Part shown: positions 35,531 to 47,234 of the stretch, piece after piece
How positions within the stretch are numbered: the first letter of the stretch is position 1
Layout of the letters: the number at the start of each line of letters is the position of its first letter
Origin: Trichobilharzia regenti
Lineage: Eukaryota > Platyhelminthes > Trematoda > Strigeidida > Schistosomatidae
Direction: 5' to 3'
Assembly (NCBI GenBank): GCA_944472135.2
Contig: OX235265.1
Coordinates: forward strand, 41,699,459-41,763,458
Length of the DNA: 64,000 nucleotides
Made by a program: the position numbers and the translations under genes
The notes under the pieces: model-generated
The model's input: only the letters and a program-made list of their open reading frames with translations
Told to the model about the DNA's origin: nothing
The model's database searches: none

Positions 35531-35644
35531 AAATTATTGTTGAATAAATTTGTAAGAAACCAAACTATGGAGAAACCCTGTAGCAGCGTAGATGTATTCC
35601 TTGAATTGGAGGGTTTAATTGTGAAGCTTTTAATGTTCCGAACA

Positions 35645-35945
35645 GATATCGTTTAGAGAACCGTTGTAAACCAGGGAACACTGGACATCTGCTTCGTTCT
35701 ACTTTGAGACTTAAAAATACGATCATACTAAATGAATTGTCAGTAGCTATGTTAAGTGAATTGATGGAAGTTAGAATTTGTGAGCAGTTATATTTAAGCT
35801 CAGTGGATGAATACTCAAGAGCCTAGGTTCGTGACTTGGAATTGCTGAGTCACGCATGGGGTTTTACAGACATGCGTACTTCCAGAGAGTTCCAGGATAA
35901 AACAACTGTCTAGTGGACCTCAGTTTCCAACAGTTACTTAACTGA
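35645..35945. repeat. Head-to-head pair of S2 SINEs
   Basis: Minus copy 35645-35706 (TTTAGAGAACCGTTGTAAAC) and plus copy about 35760-35945 (AGTTAGAATTTGTGAGCAG to CCAACAGTTACTTAACTGA). Cores are badly eroded. Confidence 0.55.
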
Positions 35946-36040
35946 TAATAATAATAATAGCAGTAAATTGTTTTATTCCAAAACAGCACTCATGATGAGG
36001 CATGGAATTCTCAGCATTTGGTAGAATATTTCATTTTACT
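35946..36040 (+). repeat. Dispersed repeat, copy 1 (partner at 37765)
   Basis: TTTTATTCCAAAACAGCACTC...ATTCTCAGCATTTGGTAGA-type sequence recurs at 37765-37845 and more weakly near 45940-46000. Function unknown. Confidence 0.45.
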
Positions 36041-36578
36041 TAAAGAAAAAACACTACATGGTTTAGGTGAGCTAAAACCTAAGTCCAATTCATGGATTGG
36101 GAAACAATTAGGGTTTTAGGTTTCAGTGAACATGTGAAGTTTTTATTTAAGGTTACTAATTCATCACCTCATCTTGTCGATTTTCTGACATATTCATGTT
36201 TTCATTTTGGTCATCTTATCCTTTCTATTAGTAGAGATTCTTATGAAAATACTGAGATAGTTAGTTATGTAGTCCTTTACATCTTCAGAAAAAGTTTTAC
36301 TTTCATCCGACTTCTGTAATTCTAAATTTCTACAATAATTAATCTGTCTATCAACTTATTAACTTTTATTAATGTATCTCTCTAAAATGAGCAAGGCTAT
36401 GAAGACGTAACTTTTCTCTCTTTAATGAATTCTGTAAAAGTACTCTGATATTTTATTATGATAATGGTGTCATGCCCTCCTAAACAAATTGTTGTTTTCT
36501 CTTCATTCACTTTTTAAACATCATGAATTACCTCTTGGGCCTTTCTCTACCCAACGCTTTAATCACCTTATAGTAGTC

Positions 36579-36579
<1 letters not shown>

Positions 36580-36627
<48 letters not shown>
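36580..36627. repeat. (AT)n microsatellite at an RTE end
   Basis: About 24 AT units directly at the 3' end of a minus-strand RTE fragment. Confidence 0.93.
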
Positions 36628-36631
<4 letters not shown>

Positions 36632-37070
36632 CCGTAGGTTCCGAGTGAAACTCACGGCTTCAGAGACACATCTTCTCTTCAACCATATTAAGCTGACTCC
36701 AAGATTGTCCATAAATACTCATCTTCTCCCCCTCACACAATTTCCTCCATGTCAACCTCGGACCTATGCCCAAATCTCTGTGTCTCACTCTAATTCCACT
36801 CGACGTGCTGTTTGGCAAGTGATGTTACTTAGCGGTGTTCTTAGTTTATGTCCGATCCGTCTTCATTTTCTTCAGAATATTTGATGGACAATAAGTTGTC
36901 GGTCGGTTTTTGCCATTCAGAGTTCTGTGATGCTAATCCTTTCCAACCAACCTTCTGACCTTCAGGATAGAACAAAGACAGCTGTTGGTAAAATTCTGAA
37001 GTCTATTCGAAATGCTTTTAGTGATGCGCACGCCAGATTCATACAAAGCCAATACTAGAATATTGATCTG
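36628..37070 (-). mobile_element. RTE retrotransposon 3' fragment, minus strand
   Basis: On the minus strand the sequence carries a decayed post-RT domain (GRKLFSLN-like pieces, ENEDGSDIN...TPLSNITCQTARRVEL) and ends in GAAGCCGTGAGTTTCACTCG, the RTE tail. The 131-codon plus-strand frame across it (36489) is therefore chance. Confidence 0.65.
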
Positions 37071-37084
37071 ATGCTCACTAGCCA

Positions 37085-37450
37085 CTGGCCCTATTCAGAT
37101 AGGCAGTTACCTGGAGTTCTTGTGGGAAGCCGTGACCAGTGGGGTACAGCGGGTTGAAGGTGAGGCAGTAACTCATTCAAGAAGACATTGCAAAGTAGTA
37201 GCATTATGTCATGAATTGATAGAAGTTGTAATTCATAGGCTGGTCAGTGGATCGGGTCTCAGTGGCCTAATGGTCTACGAGTTCACCTTGTGACCAGAAG
37301 ATCTTGGGTTCGAACCCCGGTGGTGCGTGCGTACTGCTGAAGGGTCTCAAACTAGGGCCACACAGCCGTCCAGTACTCCGTGGTTCTTCTGTGGTTCTCT
37401 AACTGGTGTCAGCTCATGATGAAATTCTTCAACCAATTAAATAAAAATCT
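37085..37450 (+). repeat. S2 SINE, near full length, core with C3
   Basis: About 365 bases: a 5' part with AGCCGTGACCAGTGGGGTAC, the tRNA-Thr-like head (A box TGGCCTAATGG, CTTGTGACCAGAAGATCTTG, B box GGGTTCGAACCCC), then GTACTG, CTGAAGG, GTCT, CAAACTA, GGGC, CACACAG, CCGTC, CAGTACTCCGTGG. The core has C3 but A9 is G. Tail GTGGTTCTCTAACTGGTGTC. Confidence 0.78.
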
Positions 37451-38039
37451 CTACAAAAACAGTACTTGAAAATCTTTGGAACACTTAGAATCACTGATTA
37501 ACATGACGTTAATGTTGAAATTCGAAATCTTGTTCCTTTTGCTTAGTGTAGCAGATTTCCAAACTGATTTCAGATTAATGACGCCTTTCACATCCTGGCT
37601 TTGACATGTTTATCTGTGCCACAGGCCTGTGACTGAAACAATGCTCCCTGGATGAGGTAAAATGCTGACCTGATGAGAAGCTCTCCTGATGATAGTGATT
37701 TCCGCTTATCTTTGTTGTTGATAGTTGGATGTATTCATCACATCTGCCCCCCATTGTATTCGCTTGAATAATAATATTCTAAAACACTACTTATGATACA
37801 GCCTAGAATTCTCAGCATTTCGTACAGTATTGCATCTAATTTACTCAATAACAACAAAAGATGTATAACAGAGTATGTGTAAACAAAACTGATAATAGCA
37901 ACGTTTTTGGCATTAATAGTAACCTTAAAGCCAAAAATGTAAGAAAGTATAAAGTAATAGAAATAGTGTCACTATAAATTACAAGTAGGAGAAGAGCTAA
38001 TTATTTTGTTAATTACATAGTGAGTTGTAAGTTTCCCAA

Positions 38040-38500
38040 TTAACACTATTCCCATCACATAGAAGGACAGCCGAATAGAGTATCGTTGAGCTTTTGCATT
38101 CAGTTGTGCGCACATATAACCTTTTACTATGACTTCTAGTCCTATCTGACGAGATACAAGAGGAGAGTTGTGGATGAAGAGGGTGGTGAGAGTCAGACAA
38201 TATGCATTTAGTTCATTTCTTGCATGAGTTCAGATGCCTGTTGGTTACACAGTAGTAACAAGCTGACTTAGTGGCACACCATATACCCTACCGACAACCT
38301 TTAATACCCTTCACATCATGACGTAGTCCTTTTTGAGAAGCGAAGGAAATTGTAAGGGGGAGCAATAAAGAACAAAAGGTGAGATGCAAGATTTAATAAA
38401 CTGCAAAAGTAGAGGTTTAGTGATTCCTGATTGTCTTAACTTCTTAATACAGAAGGTTAGACGAAACATTCTCTTAGAAATCAACAAAAAGTTTTATTTT
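38040..38500. other. Intronic stretch without recognised features
   Basis: Noncoding, includes an isolated AATAAAG at about 38365. No supported gene. Confidence 0.4.
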
Positions 38501-38512
38501 TTTATTTTCGAT

Positions 38513-38580
38513 TTACAGCTTGATTCCAGACTGTATTTTTGGTACAAGTATGGAATTTTCAGCGTGGAAATCGGTAGCCC
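38513..38580. repeat. 68-bp dispersed repeat (partner at window end)
   Basis: TTTGGTACAAGTATGGAATT and flanks, from ACAGCTTGATTCCA to TCGGTAGCC, match 63932-64000 closely. The second copy is cut by the window edge. Confidence 0.75.
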
Positions 38581-38607
38581 AAATTTTGCAGGCTGACCAT
38601 ATATATT

Positions 38608-38690
38608 AGGTGTGCGTCGGCAGGGGATCGAGCCTCGTACCATATGCATGGTCGGCGGGAGTCCTAACCACTGTGCCACCGATATGGGAT
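38608..38690 (-). repeat. S1 SINE head only
   Basis: Minus strand: GGTGGCACAGTGGTTAGGAC A-box region, CGACCATGCATATGGTACGAGG, B box. The RTE-like tail is absent; the sequence runs into the 68-bp repeat instead. Confidence 0.7.
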
Positions 38691-38759
38691 GACCAAGAAA
38701 CGTCAAAGGATAGAACTATCCCAAAGTATTTATGTTTGACATAGTTTTCATTTCAGTAC

Positions 38760-39190
38760 CCTATATGCTACAAGTATCTTGTGAACGAACGAGTTCGTGT
38801 AGATCACGTTTATGCTTGAAGGTGAAATTAACTGTATGGCATTTAGAGGGATTTAAGGTAAGACCATTTAACTTAGACCACTGGCTGATGTCAGAGAATA
38901 ATCTATTCGGTTTTTAAGAGTCAGATAAGGAAGTAATTAGCAAATAAATAGTAAAAGGATCAGAATATTCAACAAAGTTGCTCTCAACCGAATGAGGGGA
39001 GTCGTGATAAGATCTCAAGTTTTAATTTTATGCTAAAGAAATATCTTCTGTAACCTCTTTCTTTTTGTTTTCAGTTCATTGAGACCTTTAAAATTCACTT
39101 ATTTTCATTACTGATTATCTGAACAGGGGCTTAGTTCATCTGAAACAAAGTATAATGTATTTTTGATTGCACACTAATCGGTAACTAGTG
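38760..39190. other. Intronic stretch without recognised features
   Basis: AT-rich noncoding intron. No supported gene. Confidence 0.4.
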
Positions 39191-39200
39191 TAGCATGTTT

Positions 39201-39406
39201 GTGCCTAGTCCTATCTTTGATGCAGACTGAATTCCACCAGACAAGTTTGCAATGAGGCCACCAGATCACGTGGCATGCCATCATGGTGCACTGTGAATTG
39301 TTGGTATTAGATAGCTGGAGGCAGTCGGCAGGAAGCCTTGGACCTAGGTTTCGTGCTAGTTGGCATGAAAGAATTCAGTTTGTACCAAAGATAGGACTAG
39401 ACACAC
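39201..39406. repeat. Short element with 34-bp inverted ends enclosing an S3 SINE remnant
   Basis: Left end GCCTAGTCCTATCTTTGATG (39203) and right end ACCAAAGATAGGACTAGACA (39384) are inverted copies ending at GAATTC. Between them the minus strand reads ATGCCAACTAGCACGAAACC and AAGGCTTCCTGCCG, the 3' half of the S3 hammerhead block. Confidence 0.6.
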
Positions 39407-39599
39407 GCACACATCATAGTAGTTAGTGACTACTGTCCACTCAAAAATATTCAATACGGCCCTACAAGAGGTCGATCGCGAGCCCGAATAGCTTGGTGGT
39501 AACGTCTCTGACTGTAGCTCTCACTGGGTTACGCTGGTTTGAGTCTTAGAAGGGACAGTAGTTCTTCGAGGTTGCAGACGAAACAGCTACCTTCTTTGG

Positions 39600-40390
39600 C
39601 ACATTTCAATAAAACACTTAAAAACAGCTTTGTACAAGACCTTCAAATCAATTTTAGTATCTACTATTTTAATGATCCACTATAGACAAAAATAGTATTT
39701 TACCGTCAAAAGGTTTGAAAGTCTAATTTTTTAAATTTTTTCCATGGCATTACAAACAAAAACACACATCTAAGTAATTAATGTGGAGTTGGACTGTTTG
39801 CAACGTATAACTTAGACTTTAAACTTTATTTTACATAAAGGTAGACTTACTTGTATTTTAAAAACTCTGTGCAAATGCTTTGAAGGGTGTCAAAATTGTG
39901 TCAAAATTATTTAATATGTTACTTGTTTATCTGAATATAGAGAATATTTTTCTCAACAAATCCTCCTCTTCAGGTTCTTATAATTATAAAATATAATACT
40001 TGTTATCGTTACAGTATTGGCCAGTTATTCAGTGGCTGAATTCTCATGTACTATAACAGACTAGTTAAACGGTTATGAAATAAATAGTATTTTTGTGACA
40101 AAGGTACTGGGCTGAATATAATTACGAAATATTATGAAGCGCGAGACAGTGATAAATGTGATTAGCCAAAATGGATTCATACAATGTGGGGAAGGAAAAG
40201 TGGACAAGTCAGTTCGAGGTTCTAAAATGTTTCAGGTGAGTGGCTTGTAAGAAATAGTATGTATTAAATAGGTCATATTAAGATTGTAGTGGGTAGTTCA
40301 TCACCTTTTAATCCTTAAACTGACCTACCAACCTTCTTTTGCCACATTGTACAAATTTACTGTGTTTTCAAGGATTTAATTGATTTCAAA
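39600..40390. other. Intronic stretch without recognised features
   Basis: Very AT-rich noncoding intron; nothing recognised. A degenerate S3-like scrap may lie just before it (39520-39600). Confidence 0.4.
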
Positions 40391-40391
40391 T

Positions 40392-40800
40392 ATGATCACT
40401 AATTGATGTCAGCTAGACACGCATTGAAAACCAAGGAGTATTGGACAGCCGTTTCATTCTAGTTTGGAAATTTTAGCGGTACCCATCCACAGATAATCGT
40501 GACTAGAACCTTCCATTTATAAGGAAAGCTCATATAGCATTCAGTGGCCCATAGGTTTCAACTTCTGAGGGTTCGTGAGTTAAATGCGACCACTAGTCAA
40601 TGTCATCCACATCTATGTGTCCTCAAGCCCGGCCCAGTTTACCCCACTAGCCAGGACTTCTCACCAGAACTTCAGGCAACTTTGTCATGTCGCCAGTCAC
40701 TAGTGAGAAGCAGAATAATTCTCAAGAGTAAGTTTGAAGAGTCCCAAATTAGGATGAAACGGCTGTCCAGTACTCCTTGGTTACAAACGGTTCTCTAGAT
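40392..40800. repeat. Head-to-head pair of S2 SINEs
   Basis: Minus copy 40392-40515 and plus end 40725-40800. The plus part reads TTTGAAGA, GTCC, CAAATTA, GGAT, GAAACGGCTGTC, CAGTACTCCTTGG: helix II, GAAAC and a GUC site are kept, C3 and helix I are lost. The 84-codon frame across it is chance. Confidence 0.68.
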
Positions 40801-40999
40801 GACAGAAATTCGTGTTCAAATTTAAAACAAATTGAATCCTCTAGAACTGACTCTGGAAAACACATTAGACTTACACAATTTAGGTAAAGAAAGTTAATAA
40901 GTCGGTTTAAAGATGTCAAAGTTGATGAACTACTCACTACAGTCTTGCTGTAACCGTTTTAATACGTACTATTTTGTATCAGGGTTTTCTTCAAAACAT

Positions 41000-41400
41000 C
41001 AGACACACTACAAAGCAACCATGTCTATATAAAAGACCCAAATCCAGGGCATTTAGAATCTAATTGTGCCTACAAAAATTGCTTGAGATGTGGTGTGATA
41101 TATATATTGGACAAACCTCGCGAGTAATCAAAATCGAAAGAAATGAACACCATGGAGCATCTATTCGATCCCCAAGAAATCCAGTTGAAAAGCTAGAAAA
41201 ATCATCAACCATAGGTCTACACATAATAGTATCAGGCCACAAAACTGATTTTGACAATTACTGAAATCACTCAGAACAATTTCAGAAATCACAAGGATTG
41301 TCTAATATTAGAAGCGGTTCATATTAAGTAGAATGATAGACTAAGACAGAATTCGACCTGGTTGCATTAACCCCTCCTCCATGAAGTGACAAAATCAACA
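41000..41400 (+). mobile_element. Penelope-like endonuclease remnant
   Basis: Reads DPNPGHLESNCAYKNCLRCG, VIYIGQTSRVIKIERNEHHG, then SPRNPVEKLEKSSTIGLHII and SGHKTDFDN. YIGQTSR, the C-x-x-C block and the H of the GLHI and SGHK segments follow the Penelope GIY-YIG pattern and resemble the 33-kb copy (LEKNSAVSLHALTHK). The frame closes at 41264, short of the usual C-terminal Glu region. Confidence 0.75.
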
Positions 41401-41779
41401 CAAATATAATGAGCAATTTAATTATGTAAACACGTATTATTTTAATAATTTCATACGTTTATAAAATCTGACAATTTACACACAGTTTTGTTATCTTTAC
41501 CGACTGACCAACTTGACAACGTAAAAACAATCACCTCATGCTGAAGAACGATGATTAAGTCGCCATATATATGGACTGAGGTTTTGTAAATTTTAGTTTA
41601 ATGCTACTGCTACTCTGATAAAGCTATTAGCAGCATAAAATAGCGAAATGTCAGTAAAAACTACAAAATCGTTTTGCTTTTCATTCATTGAGAAATACAA
41701 AAACTTTTATAATAATGAATTTTGTAATTTGAATCAACCCAGTTCGTTTGTCACACATATATTGTTTTTTTTTCAGTCG

Positions 41780-41935
41780 GCGTATAACTAGTCTGTTATT
41801 GTACACAGAAGTGTGTCCACCGAATAACTAGCTATTATTGTAATAATAAATATTAAATTTTATAATTGTAAAAGCATGAAGAGGAGAATTTATTGAAAAG
41901 AAATATTATTCGTTCAGACAGAAATTTTGTAGTTT
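41780..41935. repeat. Dispersed repeat, copy 2 (partner at 5811)
   Basis: Matches 5811-5965, from TAACTAGTCTGTTATTGTAC to ATTCGTTCAGAC, with scattered changes. Confidence 0.55.
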
Positions 41936-42032
41936 AATACTTAACTTGCTGACGCAGTAAACCATTGCATTTAGTATTATTATTATTATATACATGATAA
42001 AATTACTATGGTAGCCTTTTGAATTAACTCAC

Positions 42033-42132
42033 TGTGATGTGGAATATACTCCACTTGATTCATTGATAAATGGTCTTGGTATTTTCTGTGATGATCTTCG
42101 AGAATGTGAACCCAACATATTATTATTAGGAT
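42033..42132 (-). CDS. Linker exon with basic serine motif, RASEF-like gene
   Basis: An exon of 100 nt: two bases, 32 codons, two spare bases, with acceptor ttttttattctag and donor GTGAGT. It encodes PNNNMLGSHSRRSSQKIPRP followed by FINESSGVYSTS. The RRSS segment is a plausible phosphorylation site (inference). The next exon is 11.6 kb downstream, across an intron full of SINE copies, a Penelope fragment, an RTE fragment and simple repeats. Confidence 0.8.
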
Positions 42133-42182
42133 CTAGAATAAAAAAGCTTACAATTAATTTTAAAAATTAAAGCAAAAACTAC

Positions 42183-42262
42183 ATTGTTTGAAAACTTCTT
42201 CGTATTCTTCTGTTTCATCGATATGTTCAAGATCTCCATCACGTGCATTATCATCATGAGTT
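42183..42262 (-). CDS. Acidic linker exon of the RASEF-like gene
   Basis: A small exon of 80 nt: one base completing isoleucine, 26 codons, one spare base. The translation is acidic (THDDNARDGDLEHIDETEEY, then EEVFKQ), typical of unstructured linkers. The acceptor is ttcactttag; the donor is the weaker GTAGTT. Only 50 bases of intron separate it from the next exon, in sharp contrast with the multi-kilobase introns elsewhere in the gene. Phase agrees with both neighbours, which is the main support for an exon this short. Confidence 0.8.
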
Positions 42263-42361
42263 CTAAAGTGAAAAAAAGAGATGAAATAAAATAAAATAAA
42301 TTATAAAAACTACATTTTCAAGAGTTAATTTAGTGGGATTTTGATTTGTTTCAAGTTTGAT

Positions 42362-42690
42362 AACGGATTGGCTTCAGTGAGATAACCAATGAAAACCAGG
42401 GAGTACTGGACAGCTGTTTCACTCTAGTTCAACAGGATGCATCCATGGCCTCACCGGAAATGGAACGCAGGACCTTCAGGTTACGAGAATAATCTCACTG
42501 ATCATTCATCCACTTGGGCTAGAATCCAGTGGCCCAAGAATTCTAACTTCTATCATTTTGCAGCCCGAAGGTCCTGGGTTCGTCCTCTGGTGAGGTCATG
42601 GGGGCGTGTGACTAAAGGGTCCTAAGCTTGTACTCTTGTACTCTCTGGTTTTCAGTGATTCTATAAACGATATAAATCCGTGATCAAGCT
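42362..42690. repeat. Head-to-head pair of S2 SINEs
   Basis: Minus copy 42362-42500 (AAAACCAGGGAGTACTGGAC) and plus copy 42525-42690 (GAAGGTCCTGGGTTCGTCC to CTCTCTGGTTTTCAGTGATT). Cores are eroded. It lies about 100 bases upstream of the acceptor of exon 42183-42262. Confidence 0.65.
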
Positions 42691-42699
42691 TGGAATAAA

Positions 42700-44370
42700 C
42701 TATATTTCCTGAATTTCGTTCACTAGGAAACTTCGTTTGAATTGCTCTTGTGTCTTTCTATATCTCCCAATATGAACATTATAATTCCCATGTCACTGGA
42801 GTTACTACTATATTTCATGGTGAAGGTGATTAGCATTAACCACTCGCGCAATTTTTTTTTCATTTGGTAGTGATGTCGAGTTTGATAACGAAACGTCTGC
42901 TTATCTCAGAATTGATTCTTATCGATTCTCAAGAAGATAATTCACTCTATATAATTAACAGGCATCACTACTTAAGGAGTTCTGATAAATGGATTTAGGT
43001 AGTGTCCGTTTTTTTAAATTAAAATAGAATGTTGTCTTCAGTAGAAGTCCATACCGAACACGCAAACTTATTTTACTTTTAAAGCTGTATTAATCAGTTA
43101 AAATTTCCAAATTTTCTTTTGTAGAATAAGATAAATGCATGTATAGATTAAACTTGTGTAAACTCTGACCTTAATTTGAATGAATAAGAATAAGCCTTGG
43201 AAACTGTCACTAGGATAGATAAGTGAATTCCATAGTAGGATCTGGGTAAGATTGATTTCTGTGTGGCTAGGAACTTTTGGTGAATTAACTGATCATGTAT
43301 AAATTAGCTATGTACTCATTTAATTTCTTTTAATCGTTTCTACATGACTTATTAGTTCAAGTACCTAACTTGTAGACAGTGGGTCTGGGGTTCGTTCGTT
43401 CGCTCCACCTACTCAAGCCTGGGACGAACTACCGTCTCCTTCCCTGACAAGCAGTTTCAGCCGATATAGGATTAGGTTGGAAAACAGTTGGACCAAAATC
43501 TGAAATTAGTCTATGAAATATTCAGAGTTGTTTTGAGTAGTGGACTGCCTAACTTGAGACTATTGGTGATGTGTTTGATTCAAAATCGTTCCCAGGGTAG
43601 AAGGTGCATTCACTCTCTGTGAGATCCTGTGTCTATTAAAGTATCATGTTTTTCCATATTATTATTATTATTATTCTTTATTCTTCACATTTCTGCTTAT
43701 TGAAGTGCTTTCGAATCCCTCTTTTCTCTCATCTGCCTACCTTTGTATGCTATATGGAGTGTGTTAACTTGAGCTGATGCGTTTCTGTGCAGAGTTCTGT
43801 ATTGAAACTCATCCCAAAAGTAACTTAGGCCTGGACATCTGTGTAATAACAAAAGGCCTGATAGCCTAGGATATGAACTAGTTGATCTTGTTAACCGATG
43901 CTAAACGAAATAAAGGCGAGTCTAGGTCGCTCATAGTTGTATGCCTTTGGATGGCCAAGCAACATGCCTTGTACTGTTTGTCCGAAATCAGAATTATAAT
44001 GCAAAGATGTGAGTATAAATAGATACTAGAAAGTAATTTTAAAAGCTGCATACTTCATATATTGTTTTTCTTCACATTATGAATCCGTTTGTCTATATAT
44101 ATATATACTGTGCATCAGTAGAATAATTCTTTAAATGAGCTTAATTTTTTAAACTAATGTAATCTGATCAGACATTTTTGAAGTATAGATAGCAAATAAT
44201 AGTAATTAGCAGTTTTATAAGAATATGTAAGGCTTGTTAACTAAGAAATATTGATAACGTTATATGAATTGAAAAGTAAGCAAGCTTATATCTACAATAA
44301 AACTTCAAAAATTCCATGAAAAGACAACTGTTTAGTTATGCAATGTTCATAGAAAAAAAAGACAAGGGAC
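42700..44370. other. Intronic stretch with weak repeat traces
   Basis: AT-rich intron. A possible tRNA-like scrap is at 43380-43440 (GGGTCTGGGGTTCGTTCG). ATT-rich simple repeat near 43660. No gene supported. Confidence 0.4.
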
Positions 44371-44374
44371 TTAC

Positions 44375-44647
44375 ATTACAGGTGAAAAGTAATTACTCAT
44401 TGTAGAGCCTCTTCTAGCATTCGACATCATTTCAAAGTGTGCAGGATCCAAATCTGTTGAACTACGCAATAAATGTGGTAAGACAGACATATCTTTCATT
44501 GTTGTCCCTGAAATCTTTGTATCAGTCAAATCAACTGAACGTGGTTTATTACTGAAATCTCTTAAGTCATTTGATGAGATTTCTTTGGTAGTATAGATGG
44601 TCTGTGCTTTCACTTCTTGTTCATCAACCAACTTTTGATTAATAGTC
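44375..44647 (-). CDS. Linker exon of the RASEF-like gene
   Basis: An exon of 273 nt with acceptor aatttatag and donor GTAAGT. It enters with one base that completes an arginine and leaves with two (AT). The first residues, TINQKLVDEQEVKAQT, close the coiled coil. The rest is a polar, probably disordered linker with serine-rich segments such as LRSSTDLDPAHFEMM and RRGSTMSNYFSPV. The RRGST segment fits a basophilic kinase site, as inference only. The exon lies about 5 kb downstream of the main coil exon and 2.1 kb upstream of the next. Confidence 0.85.
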
Positions 44648-44671
44648 CTATAAATTATATACAAAGAGGAA

Positions 44672-44692
44672 TATATATATATATATATATAT
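44672..44692. repeat. (AT)n microsatellite beside a splice acceptor
   Basis: About ten AT units starting 24 bases upstream of the acceptor of exon 44375-44647. Confidence 0.85.
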
Positions 44693-44789
44693 AGTAAGAC
44701 AAATAAATTACATTAGAACATGAATTCTTCAAGCAAACGATTTAAAGTTATATTGGTAAAATCCTTATGGCAATATATTTGATAAGATC

Positions 44790-45072
44790 ACTCCTTATCG
44801 ATGTGCGTTGGTGGTTGAGCGGTAGAATGCTGGTCAACCGTGCACGTGGTTCGAAGTTCGAGTCCTGACTGGGACACATACTTAATTCCCTTGGCAGGTT
44901 TTAATCTCGACAAAGAGGGAATGTTGGGCATGAGGCCAGCAACCCCATCCCTTAAAGGCCCATCACCACTGCTACTGAAACTTCAAAGCTCTAGCTTGAA
45001 GCTCTATGTTCCACTTAGAACGTGTGGGAATAAAATAAATAAAAATAAAAGTGAAATACTCCTTATCGATGT
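44790..45072 (+). repeat. S1 SINE with 15-bp target duplication
   Basis: SINE 44805-45057 between direct repeats ACTCCTTATCGATGT (44790-44804 and 45058-45072). tRNA-like head (GGTTGAGCGGTAGAATGC, GTTCGAGTCC), body, RTE-like tail GAAGCTCTATGTTCCACTTA and an A-rich end. The flanking duplication shows insertion by target-primed reverse transcription. Confidence 0.88.
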
Positions 45073-45457
45073 ATTCAATATATAAACATGTGATAAAAAG
45101 GAGAACTGGATCAATTTCGTAAAAATGTTTTACTGTTATATAAGGGTAAACTAAGTTGATCAGTCGGTAAATAGACTCTGAGTTTTTGCTTCTTTTGAAT
45201 ATATTCTTCACCCCGAAAATACATGATCCAATGAGGAGGTTGGTTTACACCACACTTATCTGAACGCAGTGTCAGTCACGTTACCGAGGCCTTTTTGTAG
45301 CATATAAGTACGTTTTAATAACTTCCTATAACAATAAAACTAAACGTAATGGTAAGATGAACATGAGAGATCAAGAACAAAGTCTTTCTGGCTGTTACTT
45401 TAAGTGTATCAGTTCTTACATCATAAATAATTATTCTAGGATACATCTGATTACTGA

Positions 45458-45731
45458 TATTATTTTTGGATTCTGCGTGTCGATGGCACAGCGGTTAAGA
45501 CGCTCGCCGACCATGCACATGGTCTGGGGTTCGATCCCCGGCCGACAGACTCCTTTACCTCGCTAAGCCAGTAATAGAACTGGCAAAAAGGGAAGGTTGA
45601 TCATGAAGCTAGCAATCCCATCCTGTTAAAATAAACACCACTGCTACAGAAACCTCAAGCCTCTAGCTTGAAGCCCTATGTTCCACTGAGAACGTGAAGG
45701 AATAAAAAAATTAGTATTATTTTTGGATTCT
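45458..45731 (+). repeat. S1 SINE with 17-bp target duplication
   Basis: SINE 45475-45714 between perfect direct repeats TATTATTTTTGGATTCT (45458-45474 and 45715-45731). The head has GATGGCACAGCGGTTAAGAC and GGGGTTCGATCCCC; the tail has GAAGCCCTATGTTCCACTGA and AATAAAAAAA. The best preserved S1 copy here, so probably young. Confidence 0.92.
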
Positions 45732-45739
45732 TATGCATA

Positions 45740-47230
45740 TAAATCCGTTAAATTTCTACTTTCTGGTGATACTAGATCATCAGTGCATTGCTTCTTTCAG
45801 TTTAAGTAGAATCTCAACCGCTTTTGTGTCTTATCTGTTGATTATGACATACCTTAAAATTACGCATCAGTTATTGTCAAGATGTCAGTGACGTAGATTT
45901 ACCATTGGTAAATGTTGGAATTCTATAAGAGTTTTAATAATTATAATAGCTTCGTTCTGAAAAGTGGCTTTATATGCAGTACAGAATTTTCAGAGAAATC
46001 CACTATGAGATATTTACCCCTTGTACAGAATCTTCGAACAATATAATAATCGATATTATATCATCTGAAACAATACTGTTCCATTTGAAGTGTGCTTCAG
46101 TGCTACTCCAAAATGATCTCGCTCCTTTTCCTTCAAAATCTCCCAGCAGTAGGGAGATATGGTGCGGAAGCATAGATGCCAACTCATTGGGGTAGTTGGA
46201 AGATTAAAACTATTTGAAACGGAGTAAGACTGATGCGTTTTGATGGATAGAAGATTTGAGTAGCACAGTGATTTAGGCAGGCCGCCAAACCTTGGGGTAT
46301 TAATGAATACAAAGACTGTAAAAGCCCTATCAGATATTTTAATTGGGTTTCTTTTCTGGTTTACAACCTCCCAGTGCTGAATAATAATACTATTATTAAT
46401 AGTAGCTTTATTTTGGAAAATAGGTTTGTGGAGTCTGGAACAATATGATCATACAGTTTTTTGTTAAATGTTACACGTGGAAACATTATACATAAATTTT
46501 GTTTAAAACGATTCATTGTAAGATATACATAAATTTGGGGTACAATCTAAAATATAGCATGCTGCTCGTCGTTCTGTCTTCTCACTGGTCCATACTATCT
46601 AATTGTTTCAATATTAACCGTGTTGTGTTCTTTGCATTTTTCAGGAACCTCTCATCCTCATCCGGAGACTATTCTAAAACTGGTGCACAGTTTCTACTAG
46701 TAGACACAGCCCTAGCCGTGAACACTTCTGTGGATTATATGTAATATGTCGTCAAGTAACCACTAATTTCTGCAGCTCATTGACTGTATGTTTTTAATAA
46801 TATACTGTTACAATACTCTTCCAATAACTTAAATTTTTTTCTAATATTTTGAAGTGTTACTGAGCTCGCTATTAAGTCCCCTACAAGTTTACACACAAAA
46901 TATAGAATTCTTGGAGAATTTTATTTAATGATCTTTTCTTCTATAACGCAATGTCTTTTGTTGAAGGTCTTACCAAATTCTCCACTGTTTTTAACCCTTT
47001 TTTCCTTGAAAAAAACTGTAGTGATAGACTGCAAGTTGATTTTTAAAATGTTTGTGAGTATCATATCACGAAGTAGAATTTTAATGCAACTAAGAAAATG
47101 TAATGCTTACAGCAAGTGTGGAGATCATTAGTTATCTAAACAGACGAGTGTCTAAAATGAATCCTCACTGCCTAATTTATAAATTACTAATATGTCTTCC
47201 ATTACGAAAATACATCTTATTCCAGGAGAT
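45740..47230. other. Intronic stretch without recognised genes
   Basis: AT-rich noncoding intron. Several frames of 60-80 codons are open but show no domain or exon signals. Weak matches to the dispersed repeat at 35946 occur near 45950. Confidence 0.4.
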
Positions 47231-47234
47231 AGAT

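Noticed and set aside
36489..36884. 131-codon open frame as a gene
   Set aside because: It runs through an (AT)n repeat and antisense to an RTE fragment on the other strand.
37258..37322. A tRNA-Thr gene
   Set aside because: The anticodon-arm and T-arm regions resemble tRNA-Thr(UGU), but stems are incomplete and the unit continues into the S2 hammerhead block.
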